NCBI GenBank assembly: GCA_036013055.1
Contig: DASCQM010000020.1
Coordinates: 1-64,000, forward strand
DNA from: SHYR01 sp036013055
GTDB taxonomy: Bacteria; Chloroflexota; Dehalococcoidia; UBA2979
Length of the DNA stretch: 64,000 nucleotides
Reading direction: 5' to 3'
Shown here piece by piece: positions 49,986 to 61,231 of this stretch. Within the stretch, counting starts at the first letter, position 1. Each line of letters starts with the position of its first letter. The position numbers and the translations under genes were made by a program. Under the pieces are notes generated by a model. That model saw only the letters and a program-made list of their open reading frames with translations, was not told where the DNA came from and ran no database searches.

Positions 49986-50852
49986 GTGACAGTCAGCGAC
50001 GGCACCGACCCCGCTCCGGCGGAAGCCGCTGAGGGGCAAGCTGCCGACGAACAGCAGGCCGATCAGCAGGCATCCGAGGCCGCACCCTCGGATGCCGCGC
50101 TGCAACTCCAGTTGCCCCTCTTCGAGGGGCCGCTCGATCTCCTACTGCACCTGATCGAGCGCGAAGAACTCGACATCACGGAGCTCTCCGTGCTCGAGGT
50201 GACTGAGCAATACATGACGCAGCTTCGTGCTGCGGAGGAGATCAACCTCGGCGCACTCGCCGATTTCGTCGCAATGGGCGCACGCCTGCTGCTGCTGAAG
50301 TCGCGTGCCCTGCTGCCGCGCGAGATCACCGACATGGACGACGAGGATGAGGGCGACGCGCTCGACCTCGTCAGCGCACTCCGGGAATATCGCCGCTATC
50401 GAGTCGCCGCGGAACACCTGCGTGAGCTGGAGGACGAGCACCGCACCGCCTACCGGCGCGAGGCTGCACCGCCAGACGTCACGCTCCCGTCGGGCCTCGA
50501 CGACGTCACGCTCGATGGTCTCGTCGGGGTCTTCCGCGAGATCCTCGAACGGCTGCCCGAGGAAGAGGAGGTCGAGGAGGTCGAGCGAACGCCGATCCGT
50601 CTCGCGGATCGGGTCTCGTCGCTGATTTCGCGGCTGGAGCAAGACGACCGCGTGTCGTTCCGCGCGCTGGTGGAGGGCGCAACGACACGCATGGAGGTGA
50701 TCATCGACTTCATGGCCGTGCTGGAGTTGATCAAATCGCGCTTCCTGGAAGCTCGGCAGGACGAGGACGGCGGCGATATTGAACTCGTGCGCCTCGCCGG
50801 GGCACAGGCACCGACCGAGGCCGATCTCGAAGAGACGATCGATGAGGTCTAG
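49986..50852 (+). CDS. scpA: Segregation and condensation protein A
   Basis: 288-aa kleisin of the Smc-ScpAB condensin. An acidic, Ala/Gln-rich N-terminal tail (about 35 residues) precedes 'QLPLFEGPLDLLLHLIEREE' and 'ITELSVLEVTEQYMTQLRAA', the classic ScpA opening. The C-terminal winged helix follows 'MEVIIDFMAVLELIKSRFLE'. It starts at GTG 49986. scpB, usually adjacent, is not here. Confidence 0.93.
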   Translation: MTVSDGTDPAPAEAAEGQAADEQQADQQASEAAPSDAALQLQLPLFEGPLDLLLHLIEREELDITELSVLEVTEQYMTQLRAAEEINLGALADFVAMGARLLLLKSRALLPREITDMDDEDEGDALDLVSALREYRRYRVAAEHLRELEDEHRTAYRREAAPPDVTLPSGLDDVTLDGLVGVFREILERLPEEEEVEEVERTPIRLADRVSSLISRLEQDDRVSFRALVEGATTRMEVIIDFMAVLELIKSRFLEARQDEDGGDIELVRLAGAQAPTEADLEETIDEV

Positions 50853-50992
50853 GGCGGTGAACAGCCAGCGCGCAGCCCTCGATCGGTCGTTTGTGGCGTC
50901 GATCGAGACGGTGCTACGCTTCGTTCAGTCAGACTCGCCCCGCCCCACCCGGCGGCGAACGCGCGAGATGCCACGGAAGGGACCCGACACTC

Positions 50993-51931
50993 GTGCTCCT
51001 CGTCCGTGAAGAATTGCGCCAGAGCAGCACACCCGGTGCTCACGCAATCTCCATCGGCGTCTTCGACGGCGTCCACCGCGGCCACGAGGAGCTGATCTCG
51101 CGCATGCTCACGGAAGGCGGATCGCGAAGCCTCACCGGCGGCGTCGTCACCTTTCATCCCAGCCCGGTCACTGTCCTGCGTCCCGACATCGAACTCTCCT
51201 ACCTCACTTCGCTCGAACAGCGCGTCGAACTCTTGCGTGCGGCCGGCGCGGAATTCGTCTCGGTGATCCAGTTCACGTCGGAACTCGCGCAGGTCTCGGC
51301 CCGCGAATTCGTTCGCCTGCTCGTCGAGGAGGCGCGGATGCGGCTGCTCGTCGTCGGCGAGGACTTCGCGCTCGGCCGCGCCCGCGAGGGCAACGTGGAG
51401 CAGCTTCAGGTCTACGGCGAGGAGCTTGGCTTCGACGTGATTCCCGTGCCACTGCTGCGAGAGGCCGACGATCACGTCTCCTCCACGCGCGTGCGCGGCG
51501 CGCTGCTCACGGGCGACATGACCCACGTCGAAGCGCTGCTCGGGCGCAGCTACAGCGTGCGCGGGCCGGTGGTCCACGGCGATGGACGCGGACGCACGAT
51601 CGGCTTCCCGACGCTGAACATCGGCGTCAGCCCCGACCGCGCGCTGCCGCCGAACGGCGTCTACGTCACGCGCCTGCGGCTCGACGACGGGCGCGAGTTC
51701 GCAGCCTGCACCAACATCGGCACGCAGCCCACCTTCGATGGCGCGCAACGTCTCGTCGAGACGCACGTGCTCGACTTCGAGGGCGACCTCTACGGCGCGG
51801 TCGTCACGGCGGAACTACTCCAGCGCCTGCGCGACGAGCAGAAGTTCGACGGCATCGACGAACTCGTCGCACAGATCGGCCACGACGTCGAGACGACCCG
51901 CACGCACTTCGCAAACGGCAGCGCACCATGA
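50993..51931 (+). CDS. ribF: Bifunctional riboflavin kinase/FAD synthetase
   Basis: 312 aa. N-terminal FAD synthetase (FMN adenylyltransferase) domain with 'AISIGVFDGVHRGHEELISR' and 'VVGEDFALGRAREG'; C-terminal flavokinase domain with 'YSVRGPVVHGDGRGRTIGFP', 'TLNIGV' and 'GVYVTRLR'. The start at GTG 50993 follows GGAAGGGA and removes 34 unconserved residues. It overlaps tyrS by ATGA. Confidence 0.93.
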   Translation: MLLVREELRQSSTPGAHAISIGVFDGVHRGHEELISRMLTEGGSRSLTGGVVTFHPSPVTVLRPDIELSYLTSLEQRVELLRAAGAEFVSVIQFTSELAQVSAREFVRLLVEEARMRLLVVGEDFALGRAREGNVEQLQVYGEELGFDVIPVPLLREADDHVSSTRVRGALLTGDMTHVEALLGRSYSVRGPVVHGDGRGRTIGFPTLNIGVSPDRALPPNGVYVTRLRLDDGREFAACTNIGTQPTFDGAQRLVETHVLDFEGDLYGAVVTAELLQRLRDEQKFDGIDELVAQIGHDVETTRTHFANGSAP

Positions 51932-53175
51932 GCCGTCAGATGGCGCCCGTCGACGAGCAGCTCGTCGCCTACATGCGTGGTACCGAGTTCGGCGACGCCT
52001 CGACCCGCGAGACGATGGAGCGCGAGCTGAAGATCCTGCTCGAGCAGGACCGCCCGTTGCGCGTCTACTGCGGGTTCGACCCGACCGACGTCGACCTGCA
52101 CATCGGCCACACGATCACGTTCCGCAAGCTGCAGCAGTTCCAGGAATTTGGCCATGAAGTGACGTTCCTGATCGGCAACTTCACGGGGCTCGTCGGCGAT
52201 CCGTCCGACAAAGACAAGACCCGCCCGATGCTGTCGCCGGAGCAGATCGAGCGCAACGGTGAGACGTACGCGGAGCAGGCGTTCCGCATCCTCGACCCCG
52301 AGCGCACGACGATCGCGCATAACGCGGATTGGCTCGGCAAGCTCAACTTCGCGGAGGTGATCGCGCTCAGCTCGAAGTTCACGGTCGCGCAGTTCCTGGA
52401 GCGCGATAACTTCCAGAAGCGCTGGGACGCGCACGAGCCGATCCACATCAGCGAGTTCATGTACGCGCTGATGCAGGCTCGCGACGCCGTGGAGATGGAG
52501 ACCGACGTCCAGATCGGCGGCACCGATCAGCTCTTCAATCTGCTGGCCGGCCGCACGCTGCAGCGCGAATCGGGCCAGACGGCGCAGGTCGTTCTGACCA
52601 CTCCCCTGCTCGTCGGTACCGACGGTTCACAGAAGATGAGCAAGTCGAAGGGCAACTTTGTTGCCGTCAGCGACGTGCCGAACGACATGTTCGGCAAGGT
52701 GATGTCCGTTCCGGATAGTCTGCTGCAGGAGTACTTCACACTGCTGACGCCACTGCCGACGGATGAGATCACATCGATGCTCGGCGAGATCGCGAGCGGT
52801 TCGCTGGCCCCGATGGACGCGAAGAAGCGACTGGCGCTGGAGGTGACCGCCTCCATGTACTCGCGTGAAGAGGCCGAGTCTGCACAAGCGTATTTCGAAT
52901 CTACTATCCAGCGTCAGGAAACGCCCGACGAGATGCCAGAGTTCGCGCTCTCCGACGACGGATCGAGCGAGAACGACGATGGCCGACTGGACCGTGTGCT
53001 GGTCGCCTCCGGGATCGCGGAGAGCGGCGGCGAGGTACGGCGGCTGGTGAAGCAGGGTGCCGTGACGGTGAACGGAGCTCGCGCCAGCGACTTCGCCACG
53101 CCACTTCATCCCGGTGACGAGATCAAGATCGGCAGGCATCGATTCCTGCGGGTTGTAGAGGCTGGGGCTAATTAG
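51928..53175 (+). CDS. tyrS: Tyrosyl-tRNA synthetase
   Basis: 415 aa, TyrZ-type lineage. HIGH is in 'DLHIGHTITFRKLQQFQE' (about residues 53-60), the Tyr site in 'LMQARDAVEMETDVQIGGTD', and KMSKS in 'QKMSKSKGNFVAV'. A C-terminal S4 RNA-binding domain ends the protein ('VRRLVKQGAVTVNGARASDF'). Confidence 0.96.
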   Translation: MSRQMAPVDEQLVAYMRGTEFGDASTRETMERELKILLEQDRPLRVYCGFDPTDVDLHIGHTITFRKLQQFQEFGHEVTFLIGNFTGLVGDPSDKDKTRPMLSPEQIERNGETYAEQAFRILDPERTTIAHNADWLGKLNFAEVIALSSKFTVAQFLERDNFQKRWDAHEPIHISEFMYALMQARDAVEMETDVQIGGTDQLFNLLAGRTLQRESGQTAQVVLTTPLLVGTDGSQKMSKSKGNFVAVSDVPNDMFGKVMSVPDSLLQEYFTLLTPLPTDEITSMLGEIASGSLAPMDAKKRLALEVTASMYSREEAESAQAYFESTIQRQETPDEMPEFALSDDGSSENDDGRLDRVLVASGIAESGGEVRRLVKQGAVTVNGARASDFATPLHPGDEIKIGRHRFLRVVEAGAN

Positions 53176-53209
53176 CCGATAATAGAACCAGCCAAGGCGG
53201 GGGCCGAGA

Positions 53210-53671
53210 ATGCTGGATGGTGGCCCGGGATACGAGATCGACTTAGACGCCGTTCATTCGAACGTCGATGAGGCCGATGTCGTGTCTGTGTACTTCCCGA
53301 TGCTGCGGAAGACGCTGATCGTCGACACGCGCGTCTGCGAGGATGCCGGCCCGCTCGTTCAGGTCGTCGACATGGTGCAGAACGCGAGCGAGCGATTCCG
53401 TTCGCTGCGACGACTGCGCCCGCAGTTCCCTCGGCCGGAGTCGATCACGCTGATCCCGTGGGTGATGCGCGTCTCCTCGCTGCGCCAGACCGGCGTCTGG
53501 GGGCACCTCACCGCGCGCCTCAGCGATTCGGGTGCCGAGATCCTCGACGACGCCGCGAGCTGCTTCGACGAACTGGCGACGCTTGAGCGTCGGGAGATGT
53601 GGCAGGCGCTCAACGGCAGCGAGTACCACACGATCTGGCGCCGCGATGGCGCACAGACGGGTAACGACTAG
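53210..53671 (+). CDS. Hypothetical protein
   Basis: 153 aa, ATG after GGGGG. 'EADVVSVYFPMLRKTLIVDT', 'ERFRSLRRLRPQFPRPESIT' and 'CFDELATLERREMWQALNGS' suggest a compact cytoplasmic protein with no cysteine cluster or membrane helix. Codon use matches the core genes. I do not know the family. Confidence 0.7.
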   Translation: MLDGGPGYEIDLDAVHSNVDEADVVSVYFPMLRKTLIVDTRVCEDAGPLVQVVDMVQNASERFRSLRRLRPQFPRPESITLIPWVMRVSSLRQTGVWGHLTARLSDSGAEILDDAASCFDELATLERREMWQALNGSEYHTIWRRDGAQTGND

Positions 53672-53739
53672 CGGGCAGCGACTCGCTCAAGCGCCGCCGC
53701 ATTCCGACCACACTACCGAGCAGATAACGTCGCTGGTGG

Positions 53740-55752
<2,013 letters not shown>

Positions 55753-55853
55753 CCCCGCAGTGCCGGTGACGCATCGATGGGCGCGAGTCTACTCCGCATG
55801 CGCATGCCTTCACAATGCGCCGCGAGACCGGAGGCGCGGGAGCGACAGCTCGG

Positions 55854-57602
55854 TTAGCGGGCCGGCCGCAGGTCGAGGACCTCCAGCTGGAGCGAACCGC
55901 GGAAGTCGTCGCGCTTGAAGCTGTAAACGATGTCCGCCCGCTCCCCGTCCAGCACGGCGTGCTCGGCGTTGCCGAAGGCGATCACACGCCAGGGAACGCG
56001 CCCTTGCTTCGCCGTGAACTGGAGGTGGGATCGATCCGCGCCAACGGCCCGGTTGCCCTGCACCTCGACGCCGCGGGCGAGGAAGCGAGGGACCGGGTTG
56101 CCGATGCCGTGCGGCCCCAGCTTGATCAGCCACTGCAGCAACTCGCCGTTGATTTCGTTCAGCGGCAGTTCCGCATCGACCTCGATCGTCGGTACGAGCG
56201 AGGACTGGTCGAGCCGCTCGGCGGCATCGGCAGTGAGCGCGGCGCGCACCTCATCGAGCCGGCTGGCGTCGATACTGAATCCGGCCGCAGCGCGGTGCCC
56301 GCCGAACTTCAGCAGCAGGTCGGCGTTGCGCCGCAGCAGCGCTGTGATGTCGAAGCCATCGATCGAGCGGCAGGACGCGCGACCCTCGTCGCCCAGCAGT
56401 TGCATCACGATCGCCGGGCGATGGTGCTGATCGGCGAGCCGCGAGGCGACAAGCCCGACGATGCCGGCCGAGATCTCTTCCGATGCGACGAAGCTGAGCG
56501 CCACGTCGTCGCCCTGTTCCGCAACCAATTCATCCGCGAGCTCGGTCGCAGCCGTCGTCTGCTCGCGGCGTTCGCGGTTGAGCTGCTCGAGCTGCTCGGC
56601 AAGCGGCGCGGCCTCGTCGGCCGACTCGGCAAGCAGCAGGTCGAGCGCGATGCGGCCGTGATCCATCCGCCCGGCGGCATTGAGTCGAGGGCCGAGCACC
56701 CAGCCACACATCTCCGCATCGACGTCCGTGAGGTCGGCACGCGCGACTTCGGCGAGCGCCAGCAGGCCGGGGCGCGTCGACTGCGCGAGCGAGCGCATCC
56801 CAAGTCGCACGAGATCGCGGTTCTCCGCGATCATCGGCGCAAGGTCGCAGACTGTGCCCAGCGCCACGAGCGCGCGGTGCGGTTCGGCGTCGTACAGCAC
56901 GCCGATCTGGTCGTAGAGGTCGTGGATCACCTTGTACGCGACCCCGACCGCGGCCGGCTCGGAGCCGTACTGCGAGTCCGCCACCTTCGGATTGACGATC
57001 GCGAGTGCGTCCGGCACGACCTCCGGAACCGTGTGGTGATCAATCACGATCACCTGCATCCCCAGCTCGTTCGCATCGGCGATTTCCGCGACCGATGACG
57101 TGCCGCAGTCGGCGGTCACCAGCAGCGTCGCGCCCTGCCCGTGCAATTCACGGATCGCGCCGCTGTTCGGGCCGTAGCCCTCGCTGAAGCGATGCGGGAT
57201 GTACGGCAGCGGGTGCGCACCAAGCGCACGCAGGCCTTCGGTCAGAATCGCCGTCGAGGTGATGCCGTCGACGTCGAAATCACCGAAGACAGCGACCGTT
57301 TCGCCCGCGCCACAGGCGGCAGCGAGACGGTCGACCGCGACATCGAGGTTCGGCATTAGCGCGGGATCGGTCAGCTCGGCGGGTTCGGCGAAGTGAGCCT
57401 GCGCTTGGTCGAGCGCGGCGATCCCACGACGTGGGAGCAGCAGCGAGACGAGGCGCGGCCACGCGGCTCCCGCGAACGGCGCGAGGTCTGGCGTCGCGGC
57501 GATCCGCCAGCGACGTCCGCCTGAGCCGTCGAGTAGTTCTTCAGCCGTCGAATCGGTAGGCGTATTGGCGGTCGTCGGAACGGTCGTCTCTACCATGTGC
57601 AC
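55854..57602 (-). CDS. recJ: Single-stranded-DNA exonuclease RecJ
   Basis: 582 aa. DHH-superfamily motifs: 'VAVFGDFDVDGITSTAILTE' (motif I), 'LLVTADCGTSSV' and 'QVIVIDHHTVPEVVPDALAI' (DHH), DHHA1 'GGHRAAAGFSIDASRLDEVR', and 'GPRLNAAGRMDHGRIALDLL'. It degrades ssDNA 5'->3' in recombination and mismatch repair. An ATG at 57596 preceded by GGAG is an alternative start to the GTG at 57602. Confidence 0.96.
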   Translation of the reverse strand: MHMVETTVPTTANTPTDSTAEELLDGSGGRRWRIAATPDLAPFAGAAWPRLVSLLLPRRGIAALDQAQAHFAEPAELTDPALMPNLDVAVDRLAAACGAGETVAVFGDFDVDGITSTAILTEGLRALGAHPLPYIPHRFSEGYGPNSGAIRELHGQGATLLVTADCGTSSVAEIADANELGMQVIVIDHHTVPEVVPDALAIVNPKVADSQYGSEPAAVGVAYKVIHDLYDQIGVLYDAEPHRALVALGTVCDLAPMIAENRDLVRLGMRSLAQSTRPGLLALAEVARADLTDVDAEMCGWVLGPRLNAAGRMDHGRIALDLLLAESADEAAPLAEQLEQLNRERREQTTAATELADELVAEQGDDVALSFVASEEISAGIVGLVASRLADQHHRPAIVMQLLGDEGRASCRSIDGFDITALLRRNADLLLKFGGHRAAAGFSIDASRLDEVRAALTADAAERLDQSSLVPTIEVDAELPLNEINGELLQWLIKLGPHGIGNPVPRFLARGVEVQGNRAVGADRSHLQFTAKQGRVPWRVIAFGNAEHAVLDGERADIVYSFKRDDFRGSLQLEVLDLRPAR

Positions 57603-57655
57603 TCCATGGGCTCTCTCTCGAGAGTCCGTCAGTGGGGAGTGCCTGGCCCGGGTCT

Positions 57656-58915
57656 TCAGTCGTCGAAGCGACGGAAGATCAGCGAGCTATTGTGTCCGCC
57701 GAACCCCAGTGAGTTCGTCATCGCATACGACAGGTCCAGGTCGCGCGCGCCCTCTGACATGTAGTCAAGGTCGCAGTCCGGGTCGGGATCCACGAGGTTT
57801 CGCGTCATGTGGCCCTTCTGATCGCGCAGCGAAAGCACTGTCACGCCCGCCTCGATCGCCCCGCACGCGCCGAGCGTGTGGCCGACCATCGACTTCGTCG
57901 ATGAGATTGGCAGGTCAAAGGCGGACTCACCGAAGACGCGCTTAATCGAGAGCGTCTCGAACTTGTCGTTCAGTTGCGTGCTCGTGCCATGCGCGTTCAT
58001 GTAGCCGATCGCGCTGGTCTCGATGCCCGCTCGGCTGAGCGCGATCTCCATCGCCCGCGCCGCGCCCTCGCCGTTCTCGGATGGCTGCGTCACGTGGAAG
58101 GCGTCGGCGGATTGTCCGTAGGCACAGATCTCGGCGAGGATCGGCGCGGCGCGCTCCCGCGCGAAGTCCAGATCCTCGAGCACCAGCGTCGCCGCGCCCT
58201 CTGCGAGCACGAACCCATCGCGCCCGGCATCGAATGGTCGCGTCGCGTGCTCGGGGTCGTCGTTGTAACTCGTCGAGAGCGCGCGTGAGGCGTGGAAGGA
58301 GGCGAGGCCCATGCGCGTGACGGCGGCGTCGGCACCTCCGCTCAGCATCGCGACGGCATCGCCGCGCTTGATTACCTGAAAGGCCGTGCCGATCGCGTCG
58401 GCACCCGACGCACAGGCGGAGACGGTGTTGTAGTTCGGGCCGCGCGCGCCGAAGCGGATCGAGACCTGCCCGGCGGCCATGTCCGGGATGAAGGCTGGGA
58501 CGAGGAAGGGCGAGACACGCGAGGGGCCGCGGTCGAAGAGCACCTGGAACTGATCCTCAAGCGTCTGCAATCCGCCGATGCCGGAGCCGATCATCACGCC
58601 GATCTCGTCGGCGGCGACGGAGATGTCGAGCCCCGAGTGCTCCAGCGCCTCGGCGGAGGCACCGATCGCGAGCTGTGTGAAACGATCGATGCGGCGCACT
58701 TCCTTGCGATCGACGACATCGAGCGGATCGAAGTCAGTGATCTCGCCCGCGACCTGCGAGGCAAGGTCGGAGACATCGCAGAGCGTGACGGGGCCGATGC
58801 CGTTCTCGCCCGCGAGCAGCGCCGACCACGTCTCTTCGCGGCCGATCCCGACCGGGGTCATCATGCCGACGCCGGTCACGACGACCCGCCGCTCTGAATC
58901 GTTCGATGCCGCCAT
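57656..58915 (-). CDS. fabF: Beta-ketoacyl-ACP synthase II
   Basis: 419-aa condensing enzyme of fatty-acid elongation. Catalytic Cys in 'NTVSACASGADAIGTAFQ', His in 'MNAHGTSTQLNDKFETLS' and His in 'STKSMVGHTLGACGAIEA'. It is the second of two tandem FabF genes; the ATG overlaps the stop of the first by one base (TAATG). Confidence 0.95.
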   Translation of the reverse strand: MAASNDSERRVVVTGVGMMTPVGIGREETWSALLAGENGIGPVTLCDVSDLASQVAGEITDFDPLDVVDRKEVRRIDRFTQLAIGASAEALEHSGLDISVAADEIGVMIGSGIGGLQTLEDQFQVLFDRGPSRVSPFLVPAFIPDMAAGQVSIRFGARGPNYNTVSACASGADAIGTAFQVIKRGDAVAMLSGGADAAVTRMGLASFHASRALSTSYNDDPEHATRPFDAGRDGFVLAEGAATLVLEDLDFARERAAPILAEICAYGQSADAFHVTQPSENGEGAARAMEIALSRAGIETSAIGYMNAHGTSTQLNDKFETLSIKRVFGESAFDLPISSTKSMVGHTLGACGAIEAGVTVLSLRDQKGHMTRNLVDPDPDCDLDYMSEGARDLDLSYAMTNSLGFGGHNSSLIFRRFDD

Positions 58916-60153
58916 TAGTTGCCCTCCCAGCGAGCGAAGATGATAGCCGAGTTATGCCCTCCGAGCCCGACCGAGGTACTCATGGCGTAACGGACATCGG
59001 TCTGCTGCGCCTCGTTCACCACGTAGTTCAGGTCGCAATCGGGGTCGGGCGTCTCAAAGTTGATCGTCGGTGGGACGATACCGCGCTGCGTGGCGAGCAG
59101 GGTAACGATCGCCTCCACCGCGCCGGACGCGCCCATCATGTGGCCGATCATCGACTTGGTCGATGAGACCAGCACCTCGTCGGCGTCCTCGCCGAACTGC
59201 CTGCGGATCGCCTGCGACTCGACGCGGTCGCCGAGCGGCGTGCCGGGGCCGTGCGCGTTGATGTAGTCGACGTCGGCCGGCACGACGCCGGCGTTCGCCA
59301 TCGCCGCTTCCATCGCGACAGCGATGCCGCGGCCATCATCGGCGGCGGCGACCATGTCGAGCGCGTCGTTCGACGAGGCCGCGCCCTTCCACTCCGCGTA
59401 GATCTTCGCGCCCCGCGCCTCGGCGTGTTCAAGCGACTCGAGCACCAGTAGACCGGCACCCTCGGCGACGACAAAGCCGTTGCGGTCGGCGTCGAAGGGG
59501 CGTGCCGCCTTCGACGGGTCCTCATGCTGCGCGAGTGCGCGCATCGCCATGAAACCGGCGTAGTAGATCGGGTGTAGCGGGGCCTCGAAGCCGCCGGTGA
59601 TCACCACCTCGGCCCCGCCCCGCGCAATCACTTCCGCGGCCTCGCCGACGGCGGCGCCGCCGGTCGCGCAGGCTGCGCTGATCGCCATGTTCGGGCCACG
59701 GGCGCCGAGTTCGATTGCGATCAGGCCGGTCGCGGTGTCGGGGAGCATCTGCGTAATCAGGAACGGCGAGACGCGACGCGCGCCCTTCTCGTCCAGGAGC
59801 TTCTGGTTCTCGACGGCAAGGTGCGCCCCGCCGACGCCCGTCCCGACGATGATGCCGACGTCCGCCGGATCTTCGCTCGCAATGTCGATCCCGGCATCGG
59901 CAACCGCCTCACGTGCGGCGGTGAGCGCCAGCACCGACGCGCGATCCATGCGCCGCAGTAGCTTGCGGTCGACGTGGGCGGCCGGGTTGAAGTCCTTCAG
60001 TTCGCCGGCGATCGAGAACTCGAACTCGCTGGCGTCGAAGGCGGTGATGTGGTCGATGCCCGATCGGCCGGCGATCAGGCCGTCCCACGTCGATTCCACG
60101 TCGTTGCCCAGGGGCGTCAGCATCCCGAGGCCGGTCACGACAACTCTTCGCAT
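58915..60153 (-). CDS. fabF: Beta-ketoacyl-ACP synthase II (tandem copy)
   Basis: 412 aa. Cys in 'AISAACATGGAAVGEAAEVI', His in 'INAHGPGTPLGDRVESQAIR' and His in 'STKSMIGHMMGASGAVEAIV' are intact. The sequence differs through most of its length from the neighbouring copy, so the two are old paralogs, perhaps with FabB-like and FabF-like chain preferences. 'AHGPGTPLGD' is an unusual variant of the common AHGTST block. It starts 3 bp after fabD. Confidence 0.95.
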   Translation of the reverse strand: MRRVVVTGLGMLTPLGNDVESTWDGLIAGRSGIDHITAFDASEFEFSIAGELKDFNPAAHVDRKLLRRMDRASVLALTAAREAVADAGIDIASEDPADVGIIVGTGVGGAHLAVENQKLLDEKGARRVSPFLITQMLPDTATGLIAIELGARGPNMAISAACATGGAAVGEAAEVIARGGAEVVITGGFEAPLHPIYYAGFMAMRALAQHEDPSKAARPFDADRNGFVVAEGAGLLVLESLEHAEARGAKIYAEWKGAASSNDALDMVAAADDGRGIAVAMEAAMANAGVVPADVDYINAHGPGTPLGDRVESQAIRRQFGEDADEVLVSSTKSMIGHMMGASGAVEAIVTLLATQRGIVPPTINFETPDPDCDLNYVVNEAQQTDVRYAMSTSVGLGGHNSAIIFARWEGN

Positions 60154-60156
60154 CGG

Positions 60157-61176
60157 CTAGCGAGCGGAACTAGGCGCGGCGGCCATACCGGGGAGGATCG
60201 AGATCGGAATCGGCACCTCGGTCGCGTCTGCGAGCGAGACGGCGGTCGCATCGCCTGAGACGCGCCTCACCATCCGCACCAGAACATGGCCGGGGCCCGC
60301 CTCGATAAAGGTATCGACGCCCTGTCGCGCCATTTCACGCACGTTTGCCGCCCAGTAGACGGGAGAGCGCAATTGCGCCGCGAATTCGGCCCGCACGTCG
60401 TCCCCGGTCGCGAGCGACTGCGAGGTGATGTTGGAGATGATCGGGCGCTGCGGATCGGCGAAGCGGACGTCCGTCAGCACGTCGGCGAACTCGGCGGCCT
60501 GATCGACGTGCAGCGGCGTGTGGCTGGAGACCTTCACCTTCAAGCGGATCACCTTCGCCTGCAGCTCGCGGGCGCGCTCCATCGCGCGCTCGAGGGCGGA
60601 GACATCCCCGCTGATCACGATCTGCGTATCGAGGTTGTGGTTCGCGACGTCGACGCGGTCGAGAGGCGAGTGCGTTGCCTGCTCGCAGATGTCGCGCACG
60701 AGGTCGCCATCGATGCCGATCACGGAGGCCATGCCGACCGGTCGGTCCTGGTTGAACGTGCTCATCAGCCGCGCGCGCTCCATGATCACGAGCATCGCGT
60801 CGCGGAACTCGAGCGCCTCCGACGCCACGGCGGCGCTGAAGAGGCCGAGCGAGTGACCGCCAAAGAGGCGGGGCCGCACCAGACGGCCAACCTCGGAGAG
60901 CTTCTCGCGCATCGCAGCCGCGATCGCGACCGACGTCGTGAGCACCGCGGGCTGTGTCACGCTGGTCTCAGAGAGCTCGTCCTCGTCGCCCTCGAAGCAG
61001 ACTCGCGCGACATCCATGCCGGTGATGTCGCTTGCTTCCTCGTACGTCTGGCGAGCCGCTTGGGAGTGCTCGTAGACCAGCTTGCCCATGCCACGCGCCT
61101 GCGAACCCTGCCCCGGGAAGAGCAGCGCAACGGGATCGGTCGTATCAGGGGAGGTTGAGGTCACGTCGTCGCTCAT
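60157..61176 (-). CDS. fabD: Malonyl-CoA:ACP transacylase
   Basis: 339 aa. Loads malonyl groups onto ACP. 'ALLFPGQGSQARGMGKL', catalytic Ser in 'LFGGHSLGLFSAAVASEAL', Arg in 'MERARLMSTF' and the late His in 'VKVSSHTPLHVDQAAEF'. The start at 61176 ('MSDDVTSTSP') excludes a 48-residue unconserved extension. No acpP or fabG is in the window. Confidence 0.95.
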   Translation of the reverse strand: MSDDVTSTSPDTTDPVALLFPGQGSQARGMGKLVYEHSQAARQTYEEASDITGMDVARVCFEGDEDELSETSVTQPAVLTTSVAIAAAMREKLSEVGRLVRPRLFGGHSLGLFSAAVASEALEFRDAMLVIMERARLMSTFNQDRPVGMASVIGIDGDLVRDICEQATHSPLDRVDVANHNLDTQIVISGDVSALERAMERARELQAKVIRLKVKVSSHTPLHVDQAAEFADVLTDVRFADPQRPIISNITSQSLATGDDVRAEFAAQLRSPVYWAANVREMARQGVDTFIEAGPGHVLVRMVRRVSGDATAVSLADATEVPIPISILPGMAAAPSSAR

Positions 61177-61231
61177 CGAGAGCCTTCCGGCGAATCGCCC
61201 CACCGTCCGTAAAAGTCTAGCAGACGATCGC